A stretch of DNA of 64,000 bases from Lumnitzera littorea (taxonomy: Eukaryota > Streptophyta > Magnoliopsida > Myrtales > Combretaceae). The notes beneath the pieces were generated by a model. It did no database searches, was not told where the DNA came from, and worked only from the letters and a program-made list of their open reading frames with translations. Below, piece by piece: positions 1 through 10,398 of this stretch. The DNA is taken from assembly GCA_024138015.1 (NCBI GenBank), contig JAMXBB010000010.1:12604768-12668767 (forward strand). Reading direction: 5' to 3'. Within the stretch, counting starts at the first letter, position 1; each line of letters opens with the position of its first letter. The position numbers were made by a program, and so were the translations under genes.

Positions 1-1794
1 GCAATATGAAAATGGAGACCCAATCTTTTCTGAAAAAGAAGGTATGCTAATGAGTTATCGTCGTACCGAATATAGCTACAAGGAAAGCCATCCTCGAGAC
101 TTGTGGGGAGAATTGTAGCCTTTGAGTCTTGCTCGGCACAGAAAATGTAAGTTCATCTTTCTTCAGTCTTTATATTAATTCCTTTACTCGTACCGTAGAT
201 ATGGGTACTGGTAAGGTGAATCCTACCAAGCTACTTGCTCAGGCCAAAGCTAAGAAATCTAAGGTTGACAAAAGGGCGACTACCTTAGCAAATACCACTT
301 GGCCTGTTGTTGCAAAGGAGGCTGCAACAAAGTAAGTGGTTGTACAGAAGATCTCTCATCTTACCGAGAAGCTAAAGGAGAATGAGAAAACACTATTGAC
401 CAAGGTTATTCGTTCTGAGGAGCCTCCGGTCGAGATTATTCAAACTTCTATTTAGCCGAAGGATGGCAAACTTCAAGAGACACATCTAGCGAGGAGGATG
501 AAAATGCCACTACCACAGAAGGCTCATCACTGGCAGTTGCGACAGCTCCGAATGATGACAAAAGACTAAGGAAGGAACTTATCGGCCAACCGCCTACCAA
601 GAAGTCCAGGGGCATAGATGAAAGGGCGAAGGAGCCAATGCGTTCTAAAGCTTTCGGCATCAGTAATGCCCAATTCCTCCTCAACAAAGAGGTCGGCGAG
701 TACTTCATCTCTTTCTAGAGCTACTAAATTTTGGGCACCGACTCGGTTTTGGGGGTCAAGATGAAATCTTTAGCTCTAATGGAAGGGATCATTCTTTCAA
801 AAGACAAAGATATCACCAAGTAGGATGTCAACAAGGTCGGCAGTTGCAATAAGGCCTATATCGCGGCGAAATTATATGATGTGAGTATCTATAACCATTG
901 CTTTAAATTATCGAATTCATTCGGATAACTAACACATTTCCTTTTCCAGATGAGCAGCCACATTCTGATGGCTTTGGACGAAGCCGACAAAGAGGTATAG
1001 AAGGTAATATCTTTAGTTATATCTGTGTGTCATACCCAATCATTCTTGATTGTATTAAATGAATTTGCTACAGAAAGTTGAGGATGCATACAATGCATCA
1101 AAGGCCCAAACTACTGCTACTGAGAATGCGAGGATATGGGCTGAGATGGAGGCGAGAAAGCTTTAGGAAGAACTTGTTGCCAAGAAATTAGCACATAACC
1201 TCACTACCACTGAAATCTCTAGCCTAAAGGCTAAAATGAAACAAACATTATAAAAAGTCTGAAGGCTTGAAAGAAGAGCTGCAGAAGAAGAAAGAAGAGT
1301 GTTAGGGCTTGGGCCAAACTATTTGCACGATCAGCAACGATGAAGATAAGCTAAGAATGCAGATAAAGGAGTTGGAGACCAACAACTCGAACTTATAAAG
1401 TCATGTGGCCGAGTTGGAGGAGACTGTGAGGAGGGGACCAACAGTTGAAGAAGCTTTTGATATAGTCACTCCTAATCGGTAATACAAGAGGTTTCTATGG
1501 AAGAAGTTGTTGAAGGGGGTTCAAGCAGCAAGAGAAGAGGTCTTGAATCTTTATCTTGATTATGATCTCTCTTATCTTGACTTTGCTAATGTCAATGACA
1601 AAATTAGTAGTGCCGACAAAGATGAAGGCGACAAGACAAGTGCTGAGAGTGTGAATCAAGGTGATAATGAATCTCATGCCAAGGAAGTTGCCTACTTCGA
1701 GACCCCAATTGCCAAGGAAGCCCCTTATGACACATTAACAAAAATAGTGATTGATTTCCAATATGTTTTATTTTACACGCTAGTTGTTACTTAG
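1..1794 (+). pseudogene. Decayed antisense accessory ORF of a Tat-lineage LTR retrotransposon
   Basis: Broken open frames on the plus strand run opposite to the gag-pol remnants at 2190-5540. Pieces of coding sequence alternate with stops. A Lys/Ala-rich piece lies at 129-335 and a Glu/Lys-rich coiled-coil-like stretch at about 1100-1480. The C-terminal piece at 1507-1794 contains AAREEVLNLYLDYDLSYLDF followed by an acidic Ser/Asp/Glu-rich tail. Several Tat-lineage elements (RIRE2, Grande, Retand) are known to carry an extra ORF in antisense between pol and the 3' LTR, and the C-terminal coiled coil plus acidic tail fits plant gypsy-type accessory proteins. The protein's function is not established in the family. 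The window edge cuts off its N-terminus, and stops and frameshifts make it non-functional. Identification rests on position, orientation and general character. Confidence 0.6.
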
Positions 1795-1925
1795 CATGTT
1801 TTATTGCATACACTATTTGTTTCTCGGCATGTTTTATTTCACACGCCCATCTATTATTCAGCATATTTTATTTCACACGCCTATTTATCTCTCGGCATGT
1901 TTTATTTCACACACCCATCGTTTTA
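1760..1925. repeat. Tandem array of 33-34 bp units, about 5 copies
   Basis: A unit starting GCATGTTTTATTTCACACGC recurs with starts at about 1761 (variant), 1794, 1828, 1861 and 1895, spaced 33-34 bp. It lies at the 3' end of the antisense ORF, in the spacer between that ORF and integrase. Tat-type elements are known for hypervariable tandem repeats in their 3' untranslated region, so the array is probably part of the retrotransposon. Confidence 0.8.
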
Positions 1926-2189
1926 TACTGTCCGTTAATCGTTTGAGGCGTAGACTAGCCATATTACTCGATCGTAAGGTTGATTTGTATAGTTCGTTAA
2001 CCATGTTCAACTAGAACCTAGGTCAATTCTTTTGATGTACAGCCTAGAACCCATTAATTTGGCAATCATGATGAAAACAAACATAATGAGACTTTAAATA
2101 TAATTCTCATAAATAAGTACTACAGTTTTACAAACACATTGGCTATCGCCAAATGTGTGAAGACAGAAATCATCCAATAGATTAATTGA

Positions 2190-3405
2190 AATAAAATTTC
2201 AGATTCTCGACGTTCCATACTCAAAAGATGATTGATCCATTTAACCTTTCTAGTCGATAGGCCCCCTCACCAACAACTTCCTGGATCCCCACAAGATCCT
2301 CCCAATTCGCTCCGACCTTTCCTTAAGTCACTTGTACACTAACGGCTTCCATTTTATAGTAAACTAGATCTCCGGGTTGGAAAACTTTGTGCTTCATTTT
2401 CTGATTGTAGTACCTTGCTACTCTATGCTGGTATGCCGCGACCCTGGCTTTCACAATGTCTTGAATTTCCTCAATAGTGTTTAGATTCGCTGTCAGTCCA
2501 ACTTAATTAAGCATAACATCAAAATTATGCGTCCGTAGATTAGGCAAGTCCAGCTCAATCGGCAACACAACTTCTGTACTATATGCTAACTTAAATGGTG
2601 TCTCTCCCGTTATAGTTCTATGAGTGGTTTTGTATCCTAATAGGACATTTGGCAGTTCGTCTGCCCATCTCCCCCTAACTTGATATGCCTTCCTTCTTAA
2701 GTCGAATAATATAATCTTATTAACGGCTTCAACTTGTCCATTCGTCTGAGGGTATGCTATAAACGTATAATTGAGACAAATGCCATACTTCTTGCAAAAT
2801 GCCCGGAACTTATTGTTGTCAAACTACAGGCTGTTATTTGTAATTATCGTATAAAGAACTCCAAATCTTGATATGAAGGAACTGAAGAAACATGCTTCTA
2901 TCTTCTACTCAGTAATCTTCGCCACTACCTCAACCTTGGCCCATTTGGTAAAAAAATCCATGACGATAATGACGAATTGTCGCTGGGCGGTAGATTTTAG
3001 AAAGGTTCTGAGAATGTCTAGCCCCCATTGAGCGAAAGTCCAAGGGCTGATCAAACTACATAACTCGGTAGTTGGCGCTTTACTCGGTGAGTCATGCTTC
3101 TGGCATCAAGGACAGTACCAGATAATGTCCTTCGTGTCTTCTCTCATAGTCGGCCAATAATAGCCAATTCATAGAGCTCGAATGTATAGTGTTTGCGCCT
3201 TTACATAGTTACTGCATATGCCACCATGTAATTCACATAACACCCTCTAGGCATCTTTGGGGAAAAGGCATTGAAGGTAGGGTTAAGATATGCTACGCTT
3301 ATATAGCTAACCATCAATTAATGTGTAGTTCGCATCCTGGTAAGCCAATCTTCACACCTTTTTTTTGTCGTTAGGGAGAGTACCATCTTTTAGATAATTC
3401 ACTAA
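2190..3405 (-). pseudogene. Ty3/gypsy (Tat-type) integrase remnant
   Basis: Minus-strand translation gives an integrase in order. The zinc-binding region is at about 3060-3190 (GYYWPTMREDTKDIIWYCP, then CQKH). The catalytic core is at about 2560-3060, with WGLDIL and VMDFFTKW, then YPQTNGQVEAVNKI and WADELPNVLLGYKTTHRT. The C-terminal part at 2190-2400 contains FQPGDLVYYK, GANWED and GAYRLERLNG. It would cut target DNA and insert the cDNA. Several in-frame stops are present. The Asp-Asn-Gly motif holding the second catalytic Asp of the D,D-35-E triad reads Thr-Asn-Asn-Ser with Asn at the Asp position (about 2850), so this copy is catalytically dead. It lies between the antisense ORF and the RNase H segment, as expected for the 3' end of pol. 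Confidence 0.88.
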
Positions 3406-3409
3406 GGAA

Positions 3410-3910
3410 TCCATTCACAATTTTTCTCTCGGGAAAGGAGCTAACTCATAGCTTTGCAAGAAACTGGATAAGCTTTTTTGTTGGAGAAACTCGACAAAAA
3501 GTTTCTCACTCAGCTCAAGGAATGCCATACTGGCCAACTTCAACAGCTTGTTGGCAGCAATATTCTTGCTTCTCGGAATTTTATGAATGGAGAAAGATAA
3601 GAATTCTTCTACAAGCGTTTGTACCACCAATAGGTATTTACTCATCTCTTCTTCTCTTGCCACATAACTTCCGATGACTTAATTTACCACCAGATGGGAA
3701 TCAAAGAACACTTCAAGTTTCTCAGCACCAATTTATTTTGCTAATTTCAATCCGGGGATTAGAGCTTCGTACTCTACTTCATTATTATTAACTAGGAATC
3801 CAAATTTTAGAGCGTAATGAACTTTGACATTATAGGGACTTTGAAGAACTAGGCCTGCACCCCTTCCTTCTCGTGTCAAAGAACCATCAACATAAAGAAA
3901 CTAGATAGGT
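3410..3910 (-). pseudogene. Second (archaeal-like type) RNase H domain of a Tat retrotransposon, broken
   Basis: Minus-strand translation shows the start of an RNase H fold (GRGAGLVLQSP near 3850, then NNNEVEYEALIPGLKLAK near 3760). It continues with FFDSHLVVN, a stop, and an open stretch (3415-3663) containing KYLLVVQTLVEEFLSF, IHKIPRSKNIAANKLLKLAS and LFVEFLQQKSL. This matches the extra RNase H that Tat-lineage elements carry between the ordinary RNase H and integrase. The final Asp of the usual ADAL motif has become Asn (ANKL). With at least two stops it cannot be active. Its presence is one of the strongest reasons for a Tat assignment. Confidence 0.82.
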
Positions 3911-3939
3911 TTCTAGGCAATCTCCACATAATCTTCCTC

Positions 3940-4885
3940 TCTAGTGAATTCGGCTATAAAATCCACCAGTACTTAGGCCTTTAGTGCCATTTTGGGTATA
4001 TATTGTACGCTATGGGCACTAAGCTCTAAGGCATATTTCATCATCCTCCCCGAGGAATCAAGCCGCTGCAATGCTTGTCGTAATGGTTAATCGGTAAGGA
4101 TAACAATTTGGTGAGCTTCAAAATATGGCTTCAACTTTCTCACCGAAAGAACCACTACTAATACAACTTTTTTAATCTTTGTGTACTGAAGCTCTAGCTC
4201 TTGTAAAACATGACTCACGTAATAAACGGGTCGATGCTTTTTGCCATCAATTCGAACCAGTACAAAGGAAAGTGCTCGGTAGTTGACTGATAGATACTAG
4301 TATAAATTTTCTTTAAGAATGGGTATCGAGAGTATTGGGGGTAACGCAAAAAATCCCTTGAGCTCATTGAAAGCTCTTTCGTAATCGTCGGTCCAGTTGA
4401 ATTCCTTTGGATTCTTCAAAATTTTAAAGAATTATGTGCACCTATCTACACTTCTTGACATAAATCTATTGAAGGCAACAATTCACCTAGTGAGTTCCTA
4501 CACCTCTTTGACTATACGAGGTGACTTCATATTCCTTATAGCTTCAATTTTTCTCGAATTGGCCTCGATGCCGCGTCGTGCAACCAAATACCCAAGAAAT
4601 TTCCCTGATATTGTGCTAAAGACGTACTTTTGTGAGTTGAGTTTCATATCGTGTCTCCTCAATGTGGCAAACGTCTCCTCTAGATCAGCGAGATGCTGAT
4701 CTTTCTTCATGCTCTTTACAATCATGTCGTCCACATATACTTCAACATTCCTATGGATCCAAGATTTGAACATCTTCTTTACTAATCTCTGGTATGTGGC
4801 ACCAGCGTTGTTCAACCTAAAGGGCATCACCGTGTAATAGTACATTCCAAAATTGGTAACGAAAGATATGTAAACTCCATCTACC
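3940..4885 (-). pseudogene. Reverse transcriptase and first RNase H of a Tat/Ty3-gypsy element, 5'-truncated
   Basis: The minus-strand open frame at 4498-4938 encodes the reverse transcriptase palm: VMPFRLNNAGATYQRLV, the catalytic box VEVYVDDMIVKS (YVDD near 4735), then DLEETFATLRRHDMKLN and GKFLGYLVARRGIEAN. Downstream comes the pol RNase H, with KKHRPVYYVSHVLQ (about 4210-4250), KLKPYFEAHQIVILT, a stop, then PLRQALQRLDSSGRMMKYAL. The domains order and motifs are typical of plant Tat/Athila-type pol. The N-terminal half of the reverse transcriptase and all of the protease are missing: reading leftward, gag runs straight into reverse transcriptase near 4880-4890, in a different frame. The YVDD site is intact, but stops and the deletion make the copy defective. 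Confidence 0.9.
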
Positions 4886-5540
4886 TTGTTTAATGGTGTT
4901 AAGGATTGAGGAGTCCTTAACAGGAAGTTTACTTGCAAGGAAGTGTTAAAGGAACACTTCTACTAGTTCATTGAAACAAGAAATGGTATTTGGTTTCAAA
5001 TGTTTGAACCATGTGCTAGTTACATTCCTCAATGTTAAAGGAAAAGCTTAACAGGCTACTACATCACTCAAGCCATGCAACTTGGCCAACGTACGGTAAT
5101 ACTCCAAGTGGTCTTCAGGGTCCTTTGTTCCATCGTAAGTCTTAAACTGTGGTAACTTTATGTGCCAAGGTATTACTTCCTCCAAAATTTCTAGAACAAA
5201 AGGATTCTTTTTAATTTGAAACTGTTTGCTTAGGGCAGTAAGGGTGTTGACATGCGAAAGACTTGCATGGTACACTTACTACAGTTGTTTGCCTTTGTCA
5301 TTCCTTTTGAAAGCAGGAGCCGAAGGTCATATCATATTCTTGGCTTGCTTTTTTTGCAACTCGGGTGAATAAATGGAATCATCACTTTTTTCAACGTCGT
5401 AATCACCTTGGTCTTTGTTTTGAGTTGGATTTGGGTAAATATTATTATGGAGGAGGTTAAGGATTTGGTTGTGTTTTTTGTTTAATTCTTGGTTTTCCTT
5501 AGCTAAGTCAAGGCAGAGTTGCTTGAGCCTAGTCAATTGC
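4886..5540 (-). pseudogene. Gag remnant of the Tat-type element, fused to reverse transcriptase by deletion
   Basis: Two open stretches on the minus strand carry gag. The N-terminal one (5327-5536) begins MTRLKQLCLDLAKENQELNK, a probable coiled coil. The second (5048-5275) has KLPQFKTYDGTKDPEDHLEY and KLHGLSDVVAC, typical of the plant gag domain. After a stop the same frame continues with AFPLTLRNVTSTWFKHLKPN, LVEVFL, another stop and SSILNTIKQG, all conserved gag positions. The frame then meets reverse-transcriptase sequence at about 4880-4890, so the nucleocapsid zinc knuckle, protease and early reverse transcriptase are absent. Gag would form the virus-like particle; this copy cannot. Confidence 0.85.
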
Positions 5541-5645
5541 TATTAATCAGTATGCTTACTCCCCCCTTCAGGGTGTTGGGAGGTAGTGCCGGCACTTGTA
5601 CTCTTAGATACTTTTGTCCTAGTCATGTGGGTATGTTTAGGAGAA

Positions 5646-5664
5646 AACAGACGGTGTCAAATAT
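5646..5664 (-). other. Degenerate primer-binding site of the Tat element
   Basis: On the minus strand, just inside the LTR, the sequence reads TTTGACACCGTCTGTTTTC. It resembles the GGCGCCGTCTGTGGGAA-type start common after 5' LTRs of plant Ty3/gypsy elements, with several substitutions. Its position immediately next to the proposed LTR end supports the assignment. Confidence 0.55.
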
Positions 5665-6002
5665 TGTTGGTGAATTTTGGAATTAAGGAAAATCTTACAA
5701 AAGAGAATAAGATGCTTAGTATCGGGGTCAGTCCGATGCAGTTATTCCGATGCTTAAGTTAATGGTGTGACTTTGTATAAAAAGTATGTGAGTGAAGTAT
5801 TAGAGAGATCTTACAAAGTTTTCTTTCCTATATTTATAGCTAGCTATAATGTCTAAGGTAGTTATCGGAATAACTATTAAGACACGTAGAAGTTTCTTGA
5901 TTTGACATATTTCCTAATATGTAAGGAAAGCAGGCGGTTATATAATATAACCATGCTTATAATAAATATTTGCGCCATGGGCTTGAATTTAAACCAGGAA
6001 CA
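5665..6002 (-). repeat. 5' LTR of the Tat-type element (minus orientation), about 338 bp
   Basis: Read on the minus strand the segment starts TGTTCCTGG (6002) and ends CACCAACA (5665), giving TG...CA termini with matching TGTT/AACA ends. A TATA box, CTATAAATA, lies at 5839-5831 on the minus strand, about 165 bp into the LTR. A downstream stretch reads TTAACTTAAGCATCGGAATA and then CCCCGATAC, like the U5 region of Tat-group LTRs. The other LTR is left of the window, so neither end can be confirmed by comparing the pair. The right boundary is the less certain one because another repeat begins there. Confidence 0.6.
5831..5839 (-). promoter_or_regulatory. LTR TATA box
   Basis: CTATAAATA on the minus strand, inside the LTR and upstream of gag, is placed to drive the retrotransposon transcript leftward. 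Activity in this mutated copy is unknown. Confidence 0.5.
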
Positions 6003-9000
6003 AATTTGAGATACTTAACATAAATGCCATGTATCATCATTCCAGAGGTGCACCGAGAGATTCAAAATATTCGGTTTATCGGCAACCAAATAAACGAGTA
6101 TGCCAAATGAGCCAAAACTAACTATCAATAGGCTTTTCGGACAAATTTGTTCGAATTGAGCCAAATTCTAATATGAAGTCACAAAAGTTAGATGAAAAGT
6201 TTTAGTAAAGTTAATTTCTTAAAATAAAGTATATATAATATTTAATTTCAATAAAACATACTTTTATCGAGTATGTTTGATAATTATCGAGAACTCAATA
6301 TTTGAGTCTTAGAATTTAACGAGTTTTTAGAGATAAATTATTTAAAATAAAAAAATAATATTTAGGGGTTAAATGACCCATAATGTGATTATATGGTCAT
6401 GTAGTACACACGTTATATACCCAATATATAAATATATTACAATTATATTAATTAATTAGCTAAAAATTATATTAAATTAATTAGAAAATAGAAAAAATAA
6501 TACTAACACCTTGACACATCCAAACAGATGTAGCAAACTTCCAAATTCAGTAAGATATCAGGAATGTGAGTTCTCAAGCCAAAAACAAGACGAGCAATAT
6601 AGAGAAATTAATAAATAAATTACTTAAGGACACTTGGACATCCACTTCCCTACCCAAGCAACCTAAGCTTTATAAAAGGGGAACCACACCTTATCCTTTG
6701 TGATTTTAGACCACTTTGGAACTTAGAAATCCTCTCTAGAAATCATATTAGGAAATTAAACAAAAATAGGGAAAAATTCAGAATAAAATAGGGAAATTAG
6801 GGTTCCTATAGCAAACCAAGACCTGACGTTATGAGGCTTGGAACTTAAGATTCTAGAAGGTACATAAGCTTGGCCAATAGCCCCCGGTGGTTGAAGGGTG
6901 GCTAAATTGATGTGCATTGGTGAGTTAAAGTTTTGTATTCAATTTTTTAAAAATGCCAAATTAGTTTAGAAAATTATGAAAATTAGTTTCCATGGGTTAT
7001 TTTACATGTATTTTCATGTCATCATTTTATTTTGTTGAAATAACATTAATTTAGGATACTTGCTTAACAAAATGCTCTATTATAACGAATTTTAATTGAA
7101 TTTTTCAATATATTAAATGGCGTTGTTTTTAGTTGAAAAATTTTGCATACCAATCTTACAATATATACTAAATTGTGGTGATAAGAATTTTTGAAAAATA
7201 TCGTATTTACTATTTTTTTTAATTTGTTTAGTATTTGTCAACAATTTTGTTGATTATGTAAAATAAGGGGATTTCAAAGTATTTTGTGTATAAAACCAAC
7301 TTGACCCAACTTTTAGTCATTACTAGTATTGAGTTGTACATCAAATTCTTATTTCAAAGTTAATTATAATTATTTTCCTATTTTTAGCTATTTATTGATG
7401 AAATTAAGTTAAAACAAGCATTATAAAGTATATCATCTAATATACTATTCTAATGTTTTAATTGCCAAAATATAATCACTATTATTTTCTAAGTATAATA
7501 TATTTTTTGTGGTTTTAATGGAGTACAAGTACTAACTGTTACATATTTTCTTACTATTTATGCATATTTTGGCTAAATATGATAATATAAGGTAAATTGG
7601 TGTAATTAGCATAATAGCATAGGGGAGTTATAGTTGTTATTATATTTGAAGTACCCTATAATAATCTTAGCTTGGTTTAGTGGAAAAGTGAAAATATTGT
7701 TAGTAAGTATAGTAGTCTGGATGAATTAAAAGTTAGATTAGAGATAAAATCAAAAGTTGATGTATTTAAGAGTTTTTGCGTAAGTTAAACTTAAACAATT
7801 TAGTTAAGTGAAATACTGGGGATTTTTAATTAGTAAATTGAGGGTATAAGTTAAATGGTATTTGTTTAGAATTTTTTAAGTTAAGTTGAAATCAGAGAGT
7901 AATTGAGAAGCTAAATCAAAGGTTGAGTTACAGAATAAGTCAAAAACAGTTTAAACGAACTAACAACCAATAAAGGAAATTTTACCTAAAATTGATATAT
8001 ACATGAGCTATAGTTAACCTTAGAAGTATTTAACCTTAATAAGTGAAGTAACAGAGGAAGGAGCTTATGTTAACAAATAAGTTTGAAAATGTACTGCTGA
8101 CCAAGTAAGTGGATTTGTGTGTATAAGGAATATATTCATGTCTACTCATTAGATGGTGAGTATTCTTGCATGTGATTATGATGACTGTTTATACGTTGCT
8201 TAGGTTTGTTATGTAATGCACTATGTGATGTTCTACTATGTGTATACAATGCTGGAAATGAGTTACGTAATGTACTCAGAATCTGGTTATGAATAAAACT
8301 TATGAGAATTTATACTAAGATGTAGTGAATGTTTGAATTAGACGCTAATTCAGAAGTTAGAACAAAAACTAGATAAAATATGATAAGCTTGGTTATTATG
8401 CATGGTACTCATTAAGATTTGGTTTATACATTCATGGCATGGCACAAAGAGGTCCAATAGGTCAATTTTTAGAAACTTATGATTTTGCTAGGATAAGTTT
8501 CCAAAAATGGGTTTTCATGCATATAGTTTTGCATTAACCAAAGCTTCAACTATAATCTATGGTTTTGTTAGGCCAAAATATTTGCTACAGTCTCGAATAC
8601 ATTGTCTAGATGCCTGGATTTGCAATCAACTAGTTCGGATGACTATTTAGGCTAGCTAAGATATCGATACTAATGCATATCACGTGAATTAACATAGCAA
8701 GCTATTTGCATTATCTTATCAATTGGCTAGGTGATTAACTTAATGTAGTGTTTATATGCTTACTATGTGCTTTGTTATATTACTATTTGTATATCTACTC
8801 TCACTCAACTTAACAGTAGCTGAAAGGATGAAGTGTTTTATTCTCAAGTTAAGAATGGATTTTAGAGCACCGTCACCAACACAGTGGACTATTTAGAGCA
8901 CTAGTTAGAGTTAACTGTTTAGAAAGGTGGAAGTTTTGCAAAGTAAGTGTAATGGAAACTTAGAAGTTTGGTTTTGCAAACGAAATTAAAGCTTTTGGAA

Positions 9001-9150
9001 TTTTAGAGATTTGTTAATATTATACATATTTGTAATTTGAGAGGCTACAACTGAACTCCCTTTTAGCATTGAATATACAACAAAGCGATCTTTTGTTAGA
9101 TTTGTATTTATTTATATCAGGTTTACCTGTATAATGGCACATTCTATGCT
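6003..9150 (+). repeat. Repeat family 2, copy 1: non-coding, about 3 kb, LTR-like
   Basis: This stretch has no coding frame but aligns by eye, in inverted orientation, with 17322-20846. Shared blocks include about 6115-6290, 8420-8560 (GCATATAGTTTTGCATTAAC, and TTTTGCTAGG with AAGTTT) and 8680-8830 (ending with CTCACTCAACTTA). A TATA-like TTTATAAAAGGGG at 6669-6681 is followed by a leader-like region, as in a long LTR. Length, lack of coding capacity and a single promoter-like site suggest a solo or truncated LTR, possibly of a long-LTR chromovirus such as Tekay/Del. That class assignment is inference. Both ends are approximate; the left end abuts the Tat LTR. Confidence 0.6.
6669..6681 (+). 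promoter_or_regulatory. TATA-like element inside repeat family 2
   Basis: TTTATAAAAGGGG is a good plant TATA box, about 0.65 kb into the repeat. If the repeat is an LTR, this would be the U3 promoter. No ORF follows, so it may drive only non-coding transcripts. Confidence 0.4.
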
Positions 9151-9442
9151 ATGCCAAGATGTTATGCCTTATACTATCTATAAGGTATAGGGTACATAGT
9201 GGGTTCAGATTGCCACAAGATATAGTACAGATAGCAAAATTTCAAAACATGTATCTATATTATGGGGTACGATTAAGACTTCATACCTTACTTACCCTAA
9301 ACCTACTCATCCTTGATTATGCCCACGTATATATGTGTGTGTGTGCAATTGTTAATCATATTTGAACACATGATAAATGTAATTAATAATTTTTAAAAAA
9401 TCTACCATCTGTATTTTACAAATGCTACTATGTATAGAATTT
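9151..9442. other. Intergenic spacer, nothing recognised
   Basis: AT-rich sequence between a family 2 repeat and the fold-back element, with only a short TG run near 9333-9345. No coding or structural signal is seen. Confidence 0.5.
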
Positions 9443-10398
9443 GGGAAAATACATTTTGTTATTTTTTTATTTAAGTCTTAAATCTTTTTTTTTTCTATTT
9501 AAGTCATAAATATCTATAATTATTTGCAAATGAGGACTTCTTTTAACACTGTCAAATGTGTTATTAGATGTGACACCATTCTATTGGTCCATATAATTAT
9601 TTAAAATAATAGGATAATAAAATTAAAAAATTAAAATAAAATATTTGATAAAAAGTCAATAAAAAAGGAAAAGTTATGTTAATTAAAAATAAGAAAGAAA
9701 AGAAGAACCCAAATTTAAAACAAGCAAATTAAAACTAGAAAAGGAAAAGTAACCACCAAGATTAAAGATAACTAGATTAGTTGGCTATGTTAGTTCTAGG
9801 GGGGTCATGATCCACCATTAGTAATGGGTGACTATTCACCACTATTATTTTAAGAAAAGAAGGAATAAAAAAAAAAAAAAAGAAACCTAATTGGGTTTCA
9901 ATAGAGTCACACAGTCCTATTGAAACCTAATTAGATTTCTTTGTTTTTTCCTTTCCTCAAAAGAAATTTTGGAGGTGGTAAGTAGCCCTCTATTACTAAT
10001 GGTGGGTTGTATAACCCACTTTTGTATATGGATCACAATTCACTTGCTCTTTTAAGGCCTTTTTGCCATGCCTTAGCCTTGGGCTAGCCATCGAACATTT
10101 TCCATATCAATTTAAGATTTTTTCTTTTTTTTTTTAATTTTTTGAAATTTTTTCATACTTTTATTAATTTACTTAATTTATATATATATTATATTATTTA
10201 ATTAAATTAAGTATGTAGAGCAATCAAAGGCCTCCACATGTTATATTTTGATGAGAAATGTAATAGTGTTAAAAAAAGAGAATTATTTCCAAACTTTTTG
10301 TAAATATTAAGGACTTAATTATTTAAAAAAGAAAAAAGAAGGTTTAGGACCTAAATATAAAAAACAATGAAACATTAAGGATTTAGTGTATTTTTCCC
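9443..10398. mobile_element. Fold-back (palindromic) DNA transposon/MITE, 956 bp, MULE-like ends
   Basis: The element begins GGGAAAATACA and ends TGTATTTTTCCC. The two halves are inverted copies of each other over almost the whole length, with diverged outer arms and well-conserved inner arms. The innermost stem pairs 9882-9904 with 9917-9939: 23 nt with two mismatches, both G-U compatible, around a 12-nt loop. Further out, CACCATTAGTAATGG (about 9812-9826) pairs with CTATTACTAATGGTGG (about 9990-10005). There is no transposase ORF. Termini starting GGGAAAAATACA, followed by runs like 'tatttaggtcctaaa', are common in non-autonomous Mutator-like elements. The flanks (ATAGAATTT left, TATTAAAATTT right) are similar but not an exact 9 bp target duplication. 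The superfamily is therefore tentative; the palindromic structure is directly visible. Confidence 0.75.
9882..9939. repeat. Near-perfect hairpin at the centre of the fold-back element
   Basis: Two 23-nt arms (9882-9904 and 9917-9939) flank a 12-nt loop (9905-9916). The arms differ at only two positions. Transcripts from either strand would form a stable stem that extends outward into the longer palindrome. Confidence 0.85.

Noticed and set aside
1784..2014. 76-codon ORF after the antisense accessory ORF
   Set aside because: It is translation of the 33-34 bp tandem repeat and the spacer behind it.
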